Shown: in pieces, positions 1 to 6,549 of the stretch
Position numbering within the stretch: position 1 is the first letter of the stretch
How the letters are laid out: each line of letters begins with the position of its first letter
IMG/VR virus record: IMGVR_UViG_3300005617_000735
Coordinates: 1 to 29,324 of that record
DNA: 29,324 nucleotides
DNA from: a virus
Direction: 5' to 3' (one strand)
Made by a program: the position numbers and the translations under genes
Notes under the pieces: model-generated
Told to the model about the DNA's origin: nothing
Database searches by the model: none
Seen by the model: the letters and a program-made list of their open reading frames with translations, nothing else

Positions 1-69
1 AAGTGCCCAGGAATGGAACATACTTTCAAGCCAGTGGCGGGTTTCAGGATACTGTCAGGCAAATTGTAA
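1..69 (+). CDS. Possible 3' end of a gene cut by the left edge
   Basis: The reading frame starting at base 1 is open for 22 codons and closes with TAA at 67-69, ending in residues FRILSGKL. If real, it is the C-terminal tail of a rightward gene that converges on the leftward gene ending at 72. Nothing in the 22 residues identifies a family. An open frame this short is expected by chance, so this is only a candidate. Confidence 0.22.
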   Translation, partial: KCPGMEHTFKPVAGFRILSGKL

Positions 70-71
70 GA

Positions 72-374
72 CTAATACCCGTAATCATCATGTTCTTTTA
101 TACTATAATTTTCACTGATAACAACTTCATAGCCTCTCCTTCCCAGCCATGCGACAGTTTCTGATAATTCAAGAACTCCGCTTAATTCGTCGGAATCGCC
201 AATTAATTCGGTTTCGATTGGGTCACGAAATAAGCCGCATTGTTCATCGACCTTAAACAACCCTATCCAGCTCCACCTGTATTTTATATAGCCCTCGCTA
301 CCATCTGGAAGAATAACATCCCATATCATAGGGCATCCGCCGCAACTTTCTTTTAAGATGGTTATATTATTCAT
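72..374 (-). CDS. Hypothetical protein, 100 aa, last gene of leftward operon
   Basis: Acidic 100-residue protein of unrecognised family. The N-terminal part contains CGGCPMIWDV (two cysteines three apart near residues 11-14) followed by aromatic-rich sequence (YRWSWIGLFK), and the C-terminal half has a helix-like stretch around SETVAWLGRRGYEVV. No signal peptide or membrane segment is visible. Its start overlaps the stop of the upstream leftward gene by 4 bases (ATGA), a translational-coupling arrangement that argues it is real. It belongs to the leftward lysogeny-side operon and its role is unknown. Confidence 0.7.
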   Translation of the reverse strand: MNNITILKESCGGCPMIWDVILPDGSEGYIKYRWSWIGLFKVDEQCGLFRDPIETELIGDSDELSGVLELSETVAWLGRRGYEVVISENYSIKEHDDYGY

Positions 375-580
375 ACCTTATCAAAATCTTTGAAATTATT
401 GCAATTAATTTCTATCGTGTGGCCGGGATAATTGGTTTTAATATCCGCATAGGGAGATGCATCCCAACGACTATAACCAGCTTCCACAACAATATATTCT
501 TTTCCGGCCCTCAACCCGTTATCATTGGTAATGCGAGAAATTACCATATCGCCCTTTTTAAGGTCTGCAATGTTAACCAT
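371..580 (-). CDS. Hypothetical small protein, 69 aa, likely beta-barrel fold
   Basis: 69-residue protein starting MVNIADLKKGDMVISRI and containing the pattern L-K-x-G-D-x-V...G-K-E-Y-I-V-V-E, which is typical of small SH3-like or KOW-like beta-barrel proteins that phages often carry. No catalytic motif is visible. It ends 4 bases inside the next leftward gene and starts 1 base after the stop of the HTH protein upstream, so the three appear to be co-transcribed. Function unknown; the fold suggestion is inference from the strand pattern only. Confidence 0.68.
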   Translation of the reverse strand: MVNIADLKKGDMVISRITNDNGLRAGKEYIVVEAGYSRWDASPYADIKTNYPGHTIEINCNNFKDFDKV

Positions 581-581
581 T

Positions 582-791
582 TTATATTATTTTCCTTTGT
601 GCTGTTTTAATACGGTCCAAATCTGACTTTGAATAAAAGCCCTCCGCATTGGGCGCAACGCAATATAATTTTAACCTGGAGTTGAGATAGCTTTCCGAGC
701 GGCCCATATACTCCACAGCCTCTTTATAGGTCATGTAATCCTTATACGGGCGAAAGACTTGTAAAACTTCTTTGGTGATTGCTGCTTCCAT
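582..791 (-). CDS. Excisionase/MerR-like helix-turn-helix DNA-binding protein
   Basis: 69 residues. The segment YMTYKEAVEYMGRSESYLNSRLKL followed by FYSKSDLDRI fits the helix-turn-helix of the excisionase/HTH_17 group (a short 'sets up helix, then reads site' domain with a wing ending in a helix that starts S-x-x-D-L-D). Such proteins act as excisionases or as small regulators of prophage genes. It lies in the leftward lysogeny operon, consistent with either role. No integrase is in the window, so an excision role cannot be tied to a partner here. Confidence 0.65.
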   Translation of the reverse strand: MEAAITKEVLQVFRPYKDYMTYKEAVEYMGRSESYLNSRLKLYCVAPNAEGFYSKSDLDRIKTAQRKII

Positions 792-866
792 CTTTTAAAG
801 ATTGAAAGCAATAGGGGAGATGTATTACCGAGAATGTGAAATTAGGAAAAATTTGAATTCGCCCAA

Positions 867-1187
867 TTATTTTTTTGTAGAATTCGTAATACCCAGCTTT
901 TTCATGATCATTTGCTGATTACGGATGATTGTCGCCAGCTGCTCCTGCACTGGGTCTGCCACTGGGCTATGGTCCTTTATCTTGAAATACTCAATAAACC
1001 TCTTCCACTGTGCTGGCTGGATGTTCTGCCGGTGATACCGGATTTCTGATATGCTACTCTTACTCTTCAACTTCATTATCTTGGCCAGTTCCTGGGTGGT
1101 AGGCAATGTGCCCGCCAGCTCCATTCTTTCCATCTCTTTTGAAAACTGAATGGTCCGCGGTTCTATTTTCCTTGTTTTTGGGGGCAT
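867..1187 (-). CDS. HTH domain protein, probable regulator of the lysogeny module
   Basis: 106 residues, basic. Residues about 28-68 (PTTQELAKIMKLKSKSSISEIRYH) read as an XRE-like helix-turn-helix: a 'QELAKIM' first helix, a turn, then a serine-rich recognition helix. The rest, including a C-terminal amphipathic helix (QLATIIRNQQMIMKKLGI), may mediate dimerisation. It is the second putative repressor-type protein in the leftward operon, downstream of the lipoprotein gene by 5 bases. It could be an accessory repressor; no peptidase domain is present. Confidence 0.62.
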   Translation of the reverse strand: MPPKTRKIEPRTIQFSKEMERMELAGTLPTTQELAKIMKLKSKSSISEIRYHRQNIQPAQWKRFIEYFKIKDHSPVADPVQEQLATIIRNQQMIMKKLGITNSTKK

Positions 1188-1192
1188 GCCAG

Positions 1193-1501
1193 TTATTTCA
1201 TTTTGCTCAAACTATCAACGGAAAAGTCAAGCGCAGTTAATCTCCGTTTTAAAATGCTTCCACGATAAGAATAATAACTGGAACTATCAATCAGAGTTTT
1301 CCATTTTATAGAATCTTCCCCGGCATGTATACTCTCTTTTGCCTTTTGATAATAATAATGCTCATAGTTTGAAGCCAGGCTGATGCTATCTTCAGTGATT
1401 TTTTTTTGGTTTAAAAAGTCAGTCATTATCTGGTTCCTGTCGGGTGCCGATTTGCATGCAACGAAGTTGCCCATTACAATGACTAAAATCAATAATTTCA
1501 T
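1193..1501 (-). CDS. Putative lipoprotein in the lysogeny module
   Basis: 102 residues. The N-terminus has one lysine then a hydrophobic run (LLILVIVMG) and a lipobox-like F-V-A-C with the candidate lipidated cysteine at residue 16, so the mature protein would be anchored in a membrane with a charged, helical 85-residue body. The Phe at the -3 position is not the classic Leu, but Bacteroidota lipoboxes are tolerant. Small lipoproteins expressed from prophage lysogeny operons are known in other phages to block superinfection or to alter the host surface; that role here is inference. It sits between two DNA-binding protein genes in the same direction. Confidence 0.66.
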   Translation of the reverse strand: MKLLILVIVMGNFVACKSAPDRNQIMTDFLNQKKITEDSISLASNYEHYYYQKAKESIHAGEDSIKWKTLIDSSSYYSYRGSILKRRLTALDFSVDSLSKMK

Positions 1502-1636
1502 GTTTAAGATTTTGTTGACAAATAAGACAATGTTTTAAACTTACATTAGTTATCCAATCGAAACCTTTAGGACACTTCACATTAACCCTTCAAACCCGCG
1601 TTGCTATGCGTATTAGGAAATGCAAGCCAAAGTTTG

Positions 1637-2014
1637 CTAAACACCCCCATGTTCCTTCATTAACATCTCACGCTCATTTAAAATGGCTTTCTTCAATTCA
1701 GAAGCGACAACGGCACTGGATTTCTTTTCTGCACCGGATAATAACTCAATCAAAGTAATCTCAAAAACCCTGCATCTTGCTTCTATTTCAATAAGCCGGC
1801 TGTTAATAACAGCCGCTATTTTACTGTCATCTTCCTTCAATGAATCTGCATAATGTTTTTTCAATAGCCTTATAATATTATCACCCTCCCCCTTTTTTTT
1901 GACCTTACTTAAATAAGGGCGGCTGACTTTAATTGTGTCGGCAATATCATCCAGTGTCTGCCGGGTTGCAGATTGAATCTTATGCAGCAACAACTCCACT
2001 TCATTAGATTTCAT
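1637..2014 (-). CDS. XRE-family prophage repressor (CI-like)
   Basis: 125 residues. Residues about 18-42 (TLDDIADTIKVSRPYLSKVKKKG) form a clear helix-turn-helix of the XRE/CI type. The remainder is helical with leucine-rich spacing (LIEIEARCRVFEITLIELL) and probably mediates oligomerisation. The protein is too short for, and shows no sign of, a LexA/CI S24 autocleavage domain, so SOS-type self-cleavage is not expected. It is transcribed away from the Cro-like gene, with the shared control region 2015-2125 between them, which is the standard genetic-switch arrangement. Start taken at 2014; no better start is visible. Confidence 0.75.
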   Translation of the reverse strand: MKSNEVELLLHKIQSATRQTLDDIADTIKVSRPYLSKVKKKGEGDNIIRLLKKHYADSLKEDDSKIAAVINSRLIEIEARCRVFEITLIELLSGAEKKSSAVVASELKKAILNEREMLMKEHGGV

Positions 2015-2016
2015 CT

Positions 2017-2062
2017 AAAGATTACATTTGGTAATTAAAAGATTACTAAAGTTTACAATTGG
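2017..2062. promoter_or_regulatory. Candidate operator region with three AAAG(A/T)TTAC repeats
   Basis: Between the divergent repressor and Cro-like genes the sequence AAAGATTAC occurs at 2017-2025 and 2038-2046 (21 bases apart, about two helical turns) and AAAGTTTAC at 2048-2056. The first also forms an inverted repeat ATTAC-ATTTG-GTAAT (2021-2035). A related segment TTTACAATTGGTGTT (2052-2066) matches that inverted repeat at 11 of 15 positions. Placement next to the promoter makes these likely binding sites of the repressor and/or Cro-like protein. Confidence 0.6.
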
Positions 2063-2082
2063 TGTTCTTTTGTATACTTTTG
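2052..2082 (+). promoter_or_regulatory. Probable rightward early promoter (Bacteroidota type)
   Basis: TACTTTTG at 2075-2082 is an exact match to the Bacteroidota -7 box TAnnTTTG. TTTA at 2052-2055, exactly 19 bases upstream, is one base off the -33 TTTG. Transcription would begin about 2088-2090, ahead of the ATG at 2126 but almost on top of a possible TTG start at 2093, which supports the ATG. The -33 box lies inside the candidate operators, so bound repressor would block it. A second exact box, TACATTTG at 2023-2030, lies within the first repeat. Confidence 0.55.
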
Positions 2083-2125
2083 TATTCTATATTTGACTTG
2101 TCAATTAAAAATAAGAAAAAGTAAC

Positions 2126-2353
2126 ATGAAACTTTCAAAAATAGCATGGTTGGCAATCAAAGGGACAAAGGGGTTTGTTCAGCAGGTAATGGATGACCAG
2201 GGTGTGACAAAGCAGACCGTTCATAGATGGATAAACACCAATGACGATATGCTCACAAAGGCATCTGTGCTGGCTATTATTAAAAAGGAGACTGGTCTTA
2301 CAGAAGAACAGATATTAGAAATTGAGCCTCAAGAAACAAAGGAAAACGTATAA
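2126..2353 (+). CDS. Cro-like small HTH regulator
   Basis: 75 residues from the ATG at 2126; an in-frame TTG at 2093 would add 11 residues but lies too close to the predicted transcription start. The sequence GFVQQVMDDQGVTKQTVHRWINTND reads as a helix-turn-helix with a T-x-x-x-V-x-R-W recognition helix, and the tail is acidic. It is the first gene rightward from the switch region and opposite to the repressor, so a Cro-type antirepressor/early regulator is the best reading. A CII-like activator is the alternative. Confidence 0.7.
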   Translation: MKLSKIAWLAIKGTKGFVQQVMDDQGVTKQTVHRWINTNDDMLTKASVLAIIKKETGLTEEQILEIEPQETKENV

Positions 2354-2430
2354 GTGCAAGCACTTATGTACATATTTTTCTGTACAGGATGAACGAGTAT
2401 TTTTTCACAAGCAATAGACGATGTATTACC

Positions 2431-2464
2431 GGGGGCTTGTTTTTACTTGCCCCTCTTTTAAAAA
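2431..2464 (+). other. Hairpin followed by CTCTTTTAAAA
   Basis: GGGGC (2432-2436) pairs with GCCCC (2449-2453) around a 12-base loop, followed by TCTTTTAAAA. It lies 9 bases upstream of an ATG at 2473 and resembles the hairpins at 3093 and 3158. It may act as an attenuator or terminator, or as an RNA processing element. Confidence 0.45.
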
Positions 2465-2472
2465 CCAACCTC

Positions 2473-2604
2473 ATGTATCCCGAATTCTTTTTAAAGTTTC
2501 TGATAAAACATTACAGCCAGCGCCTGAGAGAAGAGACCAGGACTGAAGCCAAAGCATTTCTTCGAGCAACCTTATATAATCTAAAACGAAAACCATGCTA
2601 TTAA
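2473..2604 (+). CDS. Small basic hypothetical protein, 43 aa
   Basis: Starting at the ATG at 2473 gives 43 residues, rich in Arg and Lys (QRLREETRTEAKAFLRATLYNLKRK) and probably helical. The frame is open upstream to an ATG at 2389, giving 71 residues, but that start would translate through the hairpin at 2431-2453, so the shorter form is preferred. The end overlaps the next gene start by 10 bases. No family recognised; this may be a genuine small phage protein or only an open frame. Confidence 0.38.
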   Translation: MYPEFFLKFLIKHYSQRLREETRTEAKAFLRATLYNLKRKPCY

Positions 2605-2954
2605 CGATTAACCCCACTACGCCATCACTGGGACTAACCCTTGCCTGCGGCCTGTTCATAATTGCCTGCGGATACTATGTAATGAGAGAGCCAAAGAAGA
2701 AGGCTATAGTGCCTCCCAATGTGAGCAGAAAAAATTGCACCGAGTCATATATAGCCCTTTTACAAAAGATAAATGAATGCGGTACCACAACTGGCTTGTC
2801 AGAGTTCTTTGACCATGCAGATGAATTTCATTCCGAATTCCAGGGGAGGGTTGATTCAAAAGACCTGAAAGAATTCTATGATAATATCTGTCTGGAGATA
2901 AAGAACAGGCGCTTTGAATTAATCATGAGTAAGAATAAATCAACTGTTTCATAG
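2595..2954 (+). CDS. Hypothetical single-span membrane protein, 119 aa
   Basis: Residues about 11-30 (SLGLTLACGLFIIACGYYVM) form one hydrophobic segment, followed by a positively charged stretch (REPKKKA) that suggests an N-out, C-in orientation. The rest is a soluble helical domain with many acidic residues. A family is not recognised. It is followed after about 30 bases by a strong terminator at 2983-3011, so it ends the first early rightward unit. Position among early genes allows a role in host takeover or superinfection exclusion, which is only inference. Confidence 0.6.
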   Translation: MLLTINPTTPSLGLTLACGLFIIACGYYVMREPKKKAIVPPNVSRKNCTESYIALLQKINECGTTTGLSEFFDHADEFHSEFQGRVDSKDLKEFYDNICLEIKNRRFELIMSKNKSTVS

Positions 2955-2982
2955 GCAAGACGGTTTAGGGTTTTAGGGGTTA

Positions 2983-3011
2983 CAGCCCACCGGATTTGTG
3001 GGCTGTTTTTT
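2983..3011 (+). terminator. Rho-independent terminator
   Basis: CAGCCCAC (2983-2990) pairs perfectly with GTGGGCTG (2998-3005) around a 7-base loop, followed by six T. This ends the unit begun at the Cro-like gene. Confidence 0.8.
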
Positions 3012-3092
3012 AAAAGTTCTTTACTTCTTGGAAAGTCGCTTCGCATGTTTTAAATGACTGCCTTTGCGTCAAAAGTGCAGTTCAACTTATCG

Positions 3093-3120
3093 GCCCCTGC
3101 TTCAGTGGGGGCTTTTAAAA
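3093..3120 (+). terminator. Hairpin with TTTTAAAA tail
   Basis: GCCCCTGC (3093-3100) pairs with GTGGGGGC (3105-3112), allowing two G-U pairs, around loop TTCA, followed by TTTTAAAA. No gene is seen in 3012-3208 apart from hairpins. It may be a terminator or attenuator. Confidence 0.6.
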
Positions 3121-3157
3121 AGTCTCTGGTTTTTATTGAAGATAATTATGTGAAAAC

Positions 3158-3190
3158 GGCCTGCTTTTCCAGGCGGGCCTCTTTTAAAAC
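3158..3190 (+). terminator. Hairpin with TCTTTTAAAA tail upstream of the glycine-rich gene
   Basis: GGCCTGC (3158-3164) pairs with GCGGGCC (3173-3179), one G-U pair, 8-base loop, then TCTTTTAAAA. It ends 18 bases before the ATG at 3209. Like the hairpins at 2431 and 3093 it combines a GC-rich stem with a TTTTAAAA tail. Confidence 0.55.
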
Positions 3191-3208
3191 TCAATTAAAA
3201 CAAACAAT

Positions 3209-3499
3209 ATGTACAAATGCAACAGGTCTTTTACAGCACACAATAACCATAAATATTCTTATGGCCAAAAGATTAGTGGTATCGAATACAATTCTTTGAG
3301 TTACGTAGACCAGCAGAATTTTTCACGAGTGGAAGATGAGCCAAGCTATTCTACCAGCAGGCCCGTAGAGGATCCTCCATCATTTTCTATGCCTTCATTT
3401 GACAGTTCATCTTCATTTGACAGCACGCCTGACAATAGTAGCAGCTTTGATTTTGGCGGAGGTGATGGCGGCGGAGGCGGTGCAACTGGAGATTTTTAA
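3209..3499 (+). CDS. Low-complexity Ser/Asp/Phe protein with Gly-rich C-terminus
   Basis: 96 residues. The N-terminal 40 are ordinary (KCNRSFTAHNNHKYSYGQKI). The middle has repeated short aromatic motifs (PPSFSMPSFDSSSSFDSTPDNSSSFDF) and the protein ends in GGGDGGGGGATGDF. Gly-rich tails ending G-D-F or G-S-W occur on membrane-associated and secreted proteins, but no signal peptide is visible here. The spaced S-F-D motifs suggest an intrinsically disordered or phase-separating segment, or a ligand tail. It is preceded by an A-rich leader typical for Bacteroidota starts. Function unknown. Confidence 0.6.
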   Translation: MYKCNRSFTAHNNHKYSYGQKISGIEYNSLSYVDQQNFSRVEDEPSYSTSRPVEDPPSFSMPSFDSSSSFDSTPDNSSSFDFGGGDGGGGGATGDF

Positions 3500-3569
3500 G
3501 CGTCTGACGGTGGACGTAAGCACCGGTGCAGTTCTTTAAAACGGTAGTTCAAGCTACCAACCATAACAC

Positions 3570-3599
3570 CCGGCAGGTCTCATGCCTGCCGGTTATTTG
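3570..3599 (+). terminator. Terminator-like hairpin
   Basis: CCGGCAGG (3570-3577) pairs perfectly with CCTGCCGG (3585-3592) around a 7-base loop, then TTATTT. The T tract is weak, so it may be an attenuator. Confidence 0.6.
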
Positions 3600-3636
3600 G
3601 GAACTCTGGCTGATGAAGCCATCTATCATAAACTAA

Positions 3637-3666
3637 AAAAGCGGAGACTTAGGATCTCCGCTTTTC
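3637..3666. terminator. Bidirectional terminator-like hairpin before the recombination operon
   Basis: AAAAGCGGAGA pairs with TCTCCGCTTTT around loop CTTAGGA. The A tract before and T tract after the stem make it suitable for termination in both directions. It lies about 40 bases upstream of the erf start. Confidence 0.7.
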
Positions 3667-3703
3667 ATCTGAAACTATTTAATCACTATAACCCTACAAA
3701 AGT

Positions 3704-4477
3704 ATGCGAAATCAAATTACAAAAATGCAACCCGCCTTGCCGATTCCAACTCCAACAACACTTTTGGAGAAGGCAATTGAAAAGGGTGTGGATATGGCTC
3801 AGCTTAAAGAGCTGATGGATTTGCAGGAACGATGGGAAAAGAAAGAAGCGAAGAAAGCCTTTCTTGATGCGCTTTCCAATTTTCAATCAATGGTACCTGA
3901 ATTAAAAAAGGGTAAGACTGCAAAGATTAATTCACAAAAAGGAAGCTTCTCTTACAAATACGCAGACCTGGGCAGCATCACGAAAGCCATCAATCCATTT
4001 TTGAGAGAATGCGGTTTGTCATACACCTGGGATTTTAAAGAGAAAGGTGATAAGCTGGAAGTAACCTGCCATGTAAGCCACAGGGATGGCCATGAACAAA
4101 CAACAAGCATGGAAGCCGGCAAAGACATGAGCGGCGCCAAAAATGATATTCAGCAGAAAGGCAGCACGCAAACATACCTGCAACGATATACGCTCATCGG
4201 AGCCCTGGGACTTTCAACCGCGGATGAAGATATTGATGGCAAGGGCGGCAGTACCACACAGCAGGAACAGAAGCAACAGCCGGAACAGACTGAAGACGAG
4301 GCGCTGGAACAATGGGCTGAGCTTCTTAAAGCCACTTCCAGGCAAGTTGAGCTTACCGGCCTATATATGAAAAATAAAAAAGCTGTGGATGGATGGGATA
4401 AGCTAAAGGCCATGTTCAAAGACCGGCAGGAGGAATTGAAACAAAATTTTAAACCTGAAAAAGTTTCAATGCCATGA
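3704..4477 (+). CDS. erf: ERF-family single-strand annealing protein
   Basis: 257 residues. After a helical N-terminal region, residues about 82-165 carry the ERF-family core: SYKYADLGSITKAINPFLRECGLSYTW, then a beta-rich stretch, then GSTQTYLQRYTLIGALGLSTADEDIDG, which is the conserved R-Y-x-L ... G-x-x-x-x-D-x-D end of the domain. The C-terminal third is Gln/Glu-rich and then Lys-rich, like the variable tails of SSAPs that bind partner proteins. Erf proteins anneal complementary single strands during phage recombination and replication. The stop overlaps the next gene by 4 bases, coupling it to the nuclease-motor fusion that presumably supplies 3' single strands. A second ATG at 3725 is an equally plausible start. 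Confidence 0.88.
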   Translation: MRNQITKMQPALPIPTPTTLLEKAIEKGVDMAQLKELMDLQERWEKKEAKKAFLDALSNFQSMVPELKKGKTAKINSQKGSFSYKYADLGSITKAINPFLRECGLSYTWDFKEKGDKLEVTCHVSHRDGHEQTTSMEAGKDMSGAKNDIQQKGSTQTYLQRYTLIGALGLSTADEDIDGKGGSTTQQEQKQQPEQTEDEALEQWAELLKATSRQVELTGLYMKNKKAVDGWDKLKAMFKDRQEELKQNFKPEKVSMP

Positions 4478-6549
4478 GCCAAAGTATATACAAAAGCTAC
4501 GAGATAGAACAGCTTGAAGAGCTCTTTTCCCAATTCCTGGTTGACAGTTGGAGCCATTCAAAGATTACAGCCTTCTCCCGTAACGAAAAGGCGTTTGAGA
4601 TGAATTACATTTTTGGCCTTTATTCCAAAAAATCCGCTTCATCTGTCGCTGGCCAGGCGTACCATAGTGCACTTCAATATTATTTCACTCAAAAGAAAGA
4701 AGGAAAGAAAATTGACCTGGTGGAGTGTGAACAGGCGGCATTCCAATATATCAGTGAAGTGCACGGCAATTCGTGGAAGCTACAGAAGACCACGCCCACT
4801 GTGGAAGAGTGCCAAATAAAAGCCAGTAAAACTGCCAGTGACCTGCTTAAAAACTTCTTTGGCGAATTATCAACATACGAAGACAGAATTAAGGAAGTGT
4901 TGGAAGTAGAAATTAAGTTCAGCGAATTCCTGACTGTTAACGGTGTGGATATTCCTTTGCCGTGTCATGGTATAATTGACCTGGTTGTAAGAACTCATGA
5001 TGATACAATTGTCATCATTGACCATAAATCAAAGGCTACATTTTCTGATGATGAGGAAATAGCCCTGTCAATCGGTGAACAGGCAATGACCTACGTTCTG
5101 GGATACGAATCAAAGACTGGCCAGCATGTTGACGAGGTTTGGTTCGTTGAGAATAAATATTCAAAAAACAAAGACGGCAGGCCGCAGCTGAATTTGTTCA
5201 GTGTGGAAACGACTCCCGATAACAGAAGGCTTTATGAGGCTTTGCTGTATGAACCATTGAGCCGCATGGTCGCGGCGGTTAATAACCCGGACTACGTGTA
5301 CTTAATTAATCCTTCAGACAATTTTGTTGACAAAGCTGAGCTATACGACTTCTGGTGCAGAACAATGATTGCAGAGGTGGATGATTTTAATGTGGATGAG
5401 ACCAAAAAGGCAATGGTTTCAAGACGCCTGAAGAAAATCCGCGATAGTTCAATCGCTTCAGTAAGCCCGGCCATCATAAAAACTTTCCGGGAGAATGCCT
5501 CACAATTTATTCAATACGATTTATCAAACAAGAATATGACAAACGAAGAAAAAATTGAGCACGTGCTGCGTTCATTCGGAATTATCGTGCAGGTAGCACA
5601 CAAGTTTGAAGGCTATAGCAGCAACACCTTTTTACTTTCTGTGTCTGCAGGTGTAAAAGTATCTTCTGTGTTCAGCAGGCGCCTGGACATTGCCAATGCG
5701 CTTGATGTTTCAAATGTGCGCATCTCACCCGAAATGGTAGTATATGAAGGCAAATCATACCTGTCTGTGGACTTTAGCAAAAAACGTGAAAAGGATTTAT
5801 TCTTTGACCCCTTACTATTAAAGGGTCAACGCATACCCATCGGTAAGGACAACTTCGGTGAAATAATCGTTTGGGATTGGAACAATCATTCTACACCGCA
5901 CATGCTTGTTTGCGGTGCCACAGGTAGTGGTAAATCAGTTTCTATTCAATCGACCATTGAATATGGCCGCCTGGTAGATGCGGATAACATTGTCATCATG
6001 GACCCCAAACATGAATTCACTTATTACAAAGGGCAAAGGGGCATAAAGGTTTTCAATGAAATTGAAGATATAGAAGATGAGATGGCAAAGCTGGTTGAAT
6101 TCATGAATGAGCTGGAAAAAAAAGGAAAGCAAACAAGGACACTTATTGTCTTCGATGAGTTTGCGGATGCGGTTGCTCAGTCACGCAGTGCAAAAGAGTT
6201 GCGGGCCTTCGGGGCAAAATCCCTGGAAGAAAATTTGCGCATACTTCTACAAAAAGGCCGCTCGTCTGGTTTCCGCATCCTGGCTGCCACACAAAGAGCT
6301 TCTACAAAAGTTATTACCGGTGATGCAAAAGTAAACTTCCCGGTTATGGTTTGCTTCCGTGTACCAAAAGAAATCGATAGTAAGGTTGTTTTGGACGAAC
6401 CAGGTGCTGAAGGATTGGCTGGCCGTGGTGACGGGTTGATGAAATCACCTGAGTATATACAAACTGTCCGCTTCCAGGCCTTTTACAAAGACAATGGCCA
6501 AGCTGTTGTAAAACACTCGCACATTTCTGATGCAATAATTGTTGACTAA
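4474..6549 (+). CDS. RecB/Cas4-type PD-(D/E)XK nuclease fused to FtsK-type DNA translocase
   Basis: 691 residues, two enzymes in one chain. N-terminal nuclease: G-x-x-x-H at 60-64 (H64), acidic residues near E145, D169 in GIIDL, D183-H-K185 in IIDHKSK, and Q203-A-M-T-Y207; this is the motif order of RecB/AddB/Cas4-group nucleases. A helical linker runs to about 355. Residues about 362-435 read as the FtsK beta domain (FGIIVQVAH...GVKVSSV...DIANAL...VRIS...YEGKSYLSVDF). The motor has Walker A GATGSGKS (481-488), Walker B LIVFDE (557-562), and the FtsK-like ATQRAS and GAEGLAGRGDGLM. There are no transmembrane helices and no gamma domain. By analogy with HerA-NurA and AddAB, a DNA-end resecting machine working with Erf is inferred. 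The junction is in frame with no sign of a frameshift. Confidence 0.85.
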   Translation: MSQSIYKSYEIEQLEELFSQFLVDSWSHSKITAFSRNEKAFEMNYIFGLYSKKSASSVAGQAYHSALQYYFTQKKEGKKIDLVECEQAAFQYISEVHGNSWKLQKTTPTVEECQIKASKTASDLLKNFFGELSTYEDRIKEVLEVEIKFSEFLTVNGVDIPLPCHGIIDLVVRTHDDTIVIIDHKSKATFSDDEEIALSIGEQAMTYVLGYESKTGQHVDEVWFVENKYSKNKDGRPQLNLFSVETTPDNRRLYEALLYEPLSRMVAAVNNPDYVYLINPSDNFVDKAELYDFWCRTMIAEVDDFNVDETKKAMVSRRLKKIRDSSIASVSPAIIKTFRENASQFIQYDLSNKNMTNEEKIEHVLRSFGIIVQVAHKFEGYSSNTFLLSVSAGVKVSSVFSRRLDIANALDVSNVRISPEMVVYEGKSYLSVDFSKKREKDLFFDPLLLKGQRIPIGKDNFGEIIVWDWNNHSTPHMLVCGATGSGKSVSIQSTIEYGRLVDADNIVIMDPKHEFTYYKGQRGIKVFNEIEDIEDEMAKLVEFMNELEKKGKQTRTLIVFDEFADAVAQSRSAKELRAFGAKSLEENLRILLQKGRSSGFRILAATQRASTKVITGDAKVNFPVMVCFRVPKEIDSKVVLDEPGAEGLAGRGDGLMKSPEYIQTVRFQAFYKDNGQAVVKHSHISDAIIVD

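Larger units (their letters stand above)
3500..3703. other. Intergenic stretch with several inverted repeats
   Basis: No gene is supported. It holds a 10-base perfect palindrome GCACCGGTGC at 3520-3529 (followed by TTCTTTAAAAC), a hairpin CCGGCAGG/CCTGCCGG at 3570-3592, and a hairpin AAGCGGAGA/TCTCCGCTT at 3639-3663. Open frames crossing it are interrupted by or made of these repeats. Confidence 0.6.

Noticed and set aside
3054-3299. Rightward open frame of 81 codons before the Gly-rich gene
   Set aside because: It crosses two hairpins (3093-3112 and 3158-3179), overlaps the better-supported gene at 3209, and its composition follows the hairpins, not a protein.
4150-4557. Leftward open frame of 135 codons
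   Set aside because: Opposite the Erf gene; Cys/Ser-rich translation typical of antisense of Gln/Glu-rich coding.
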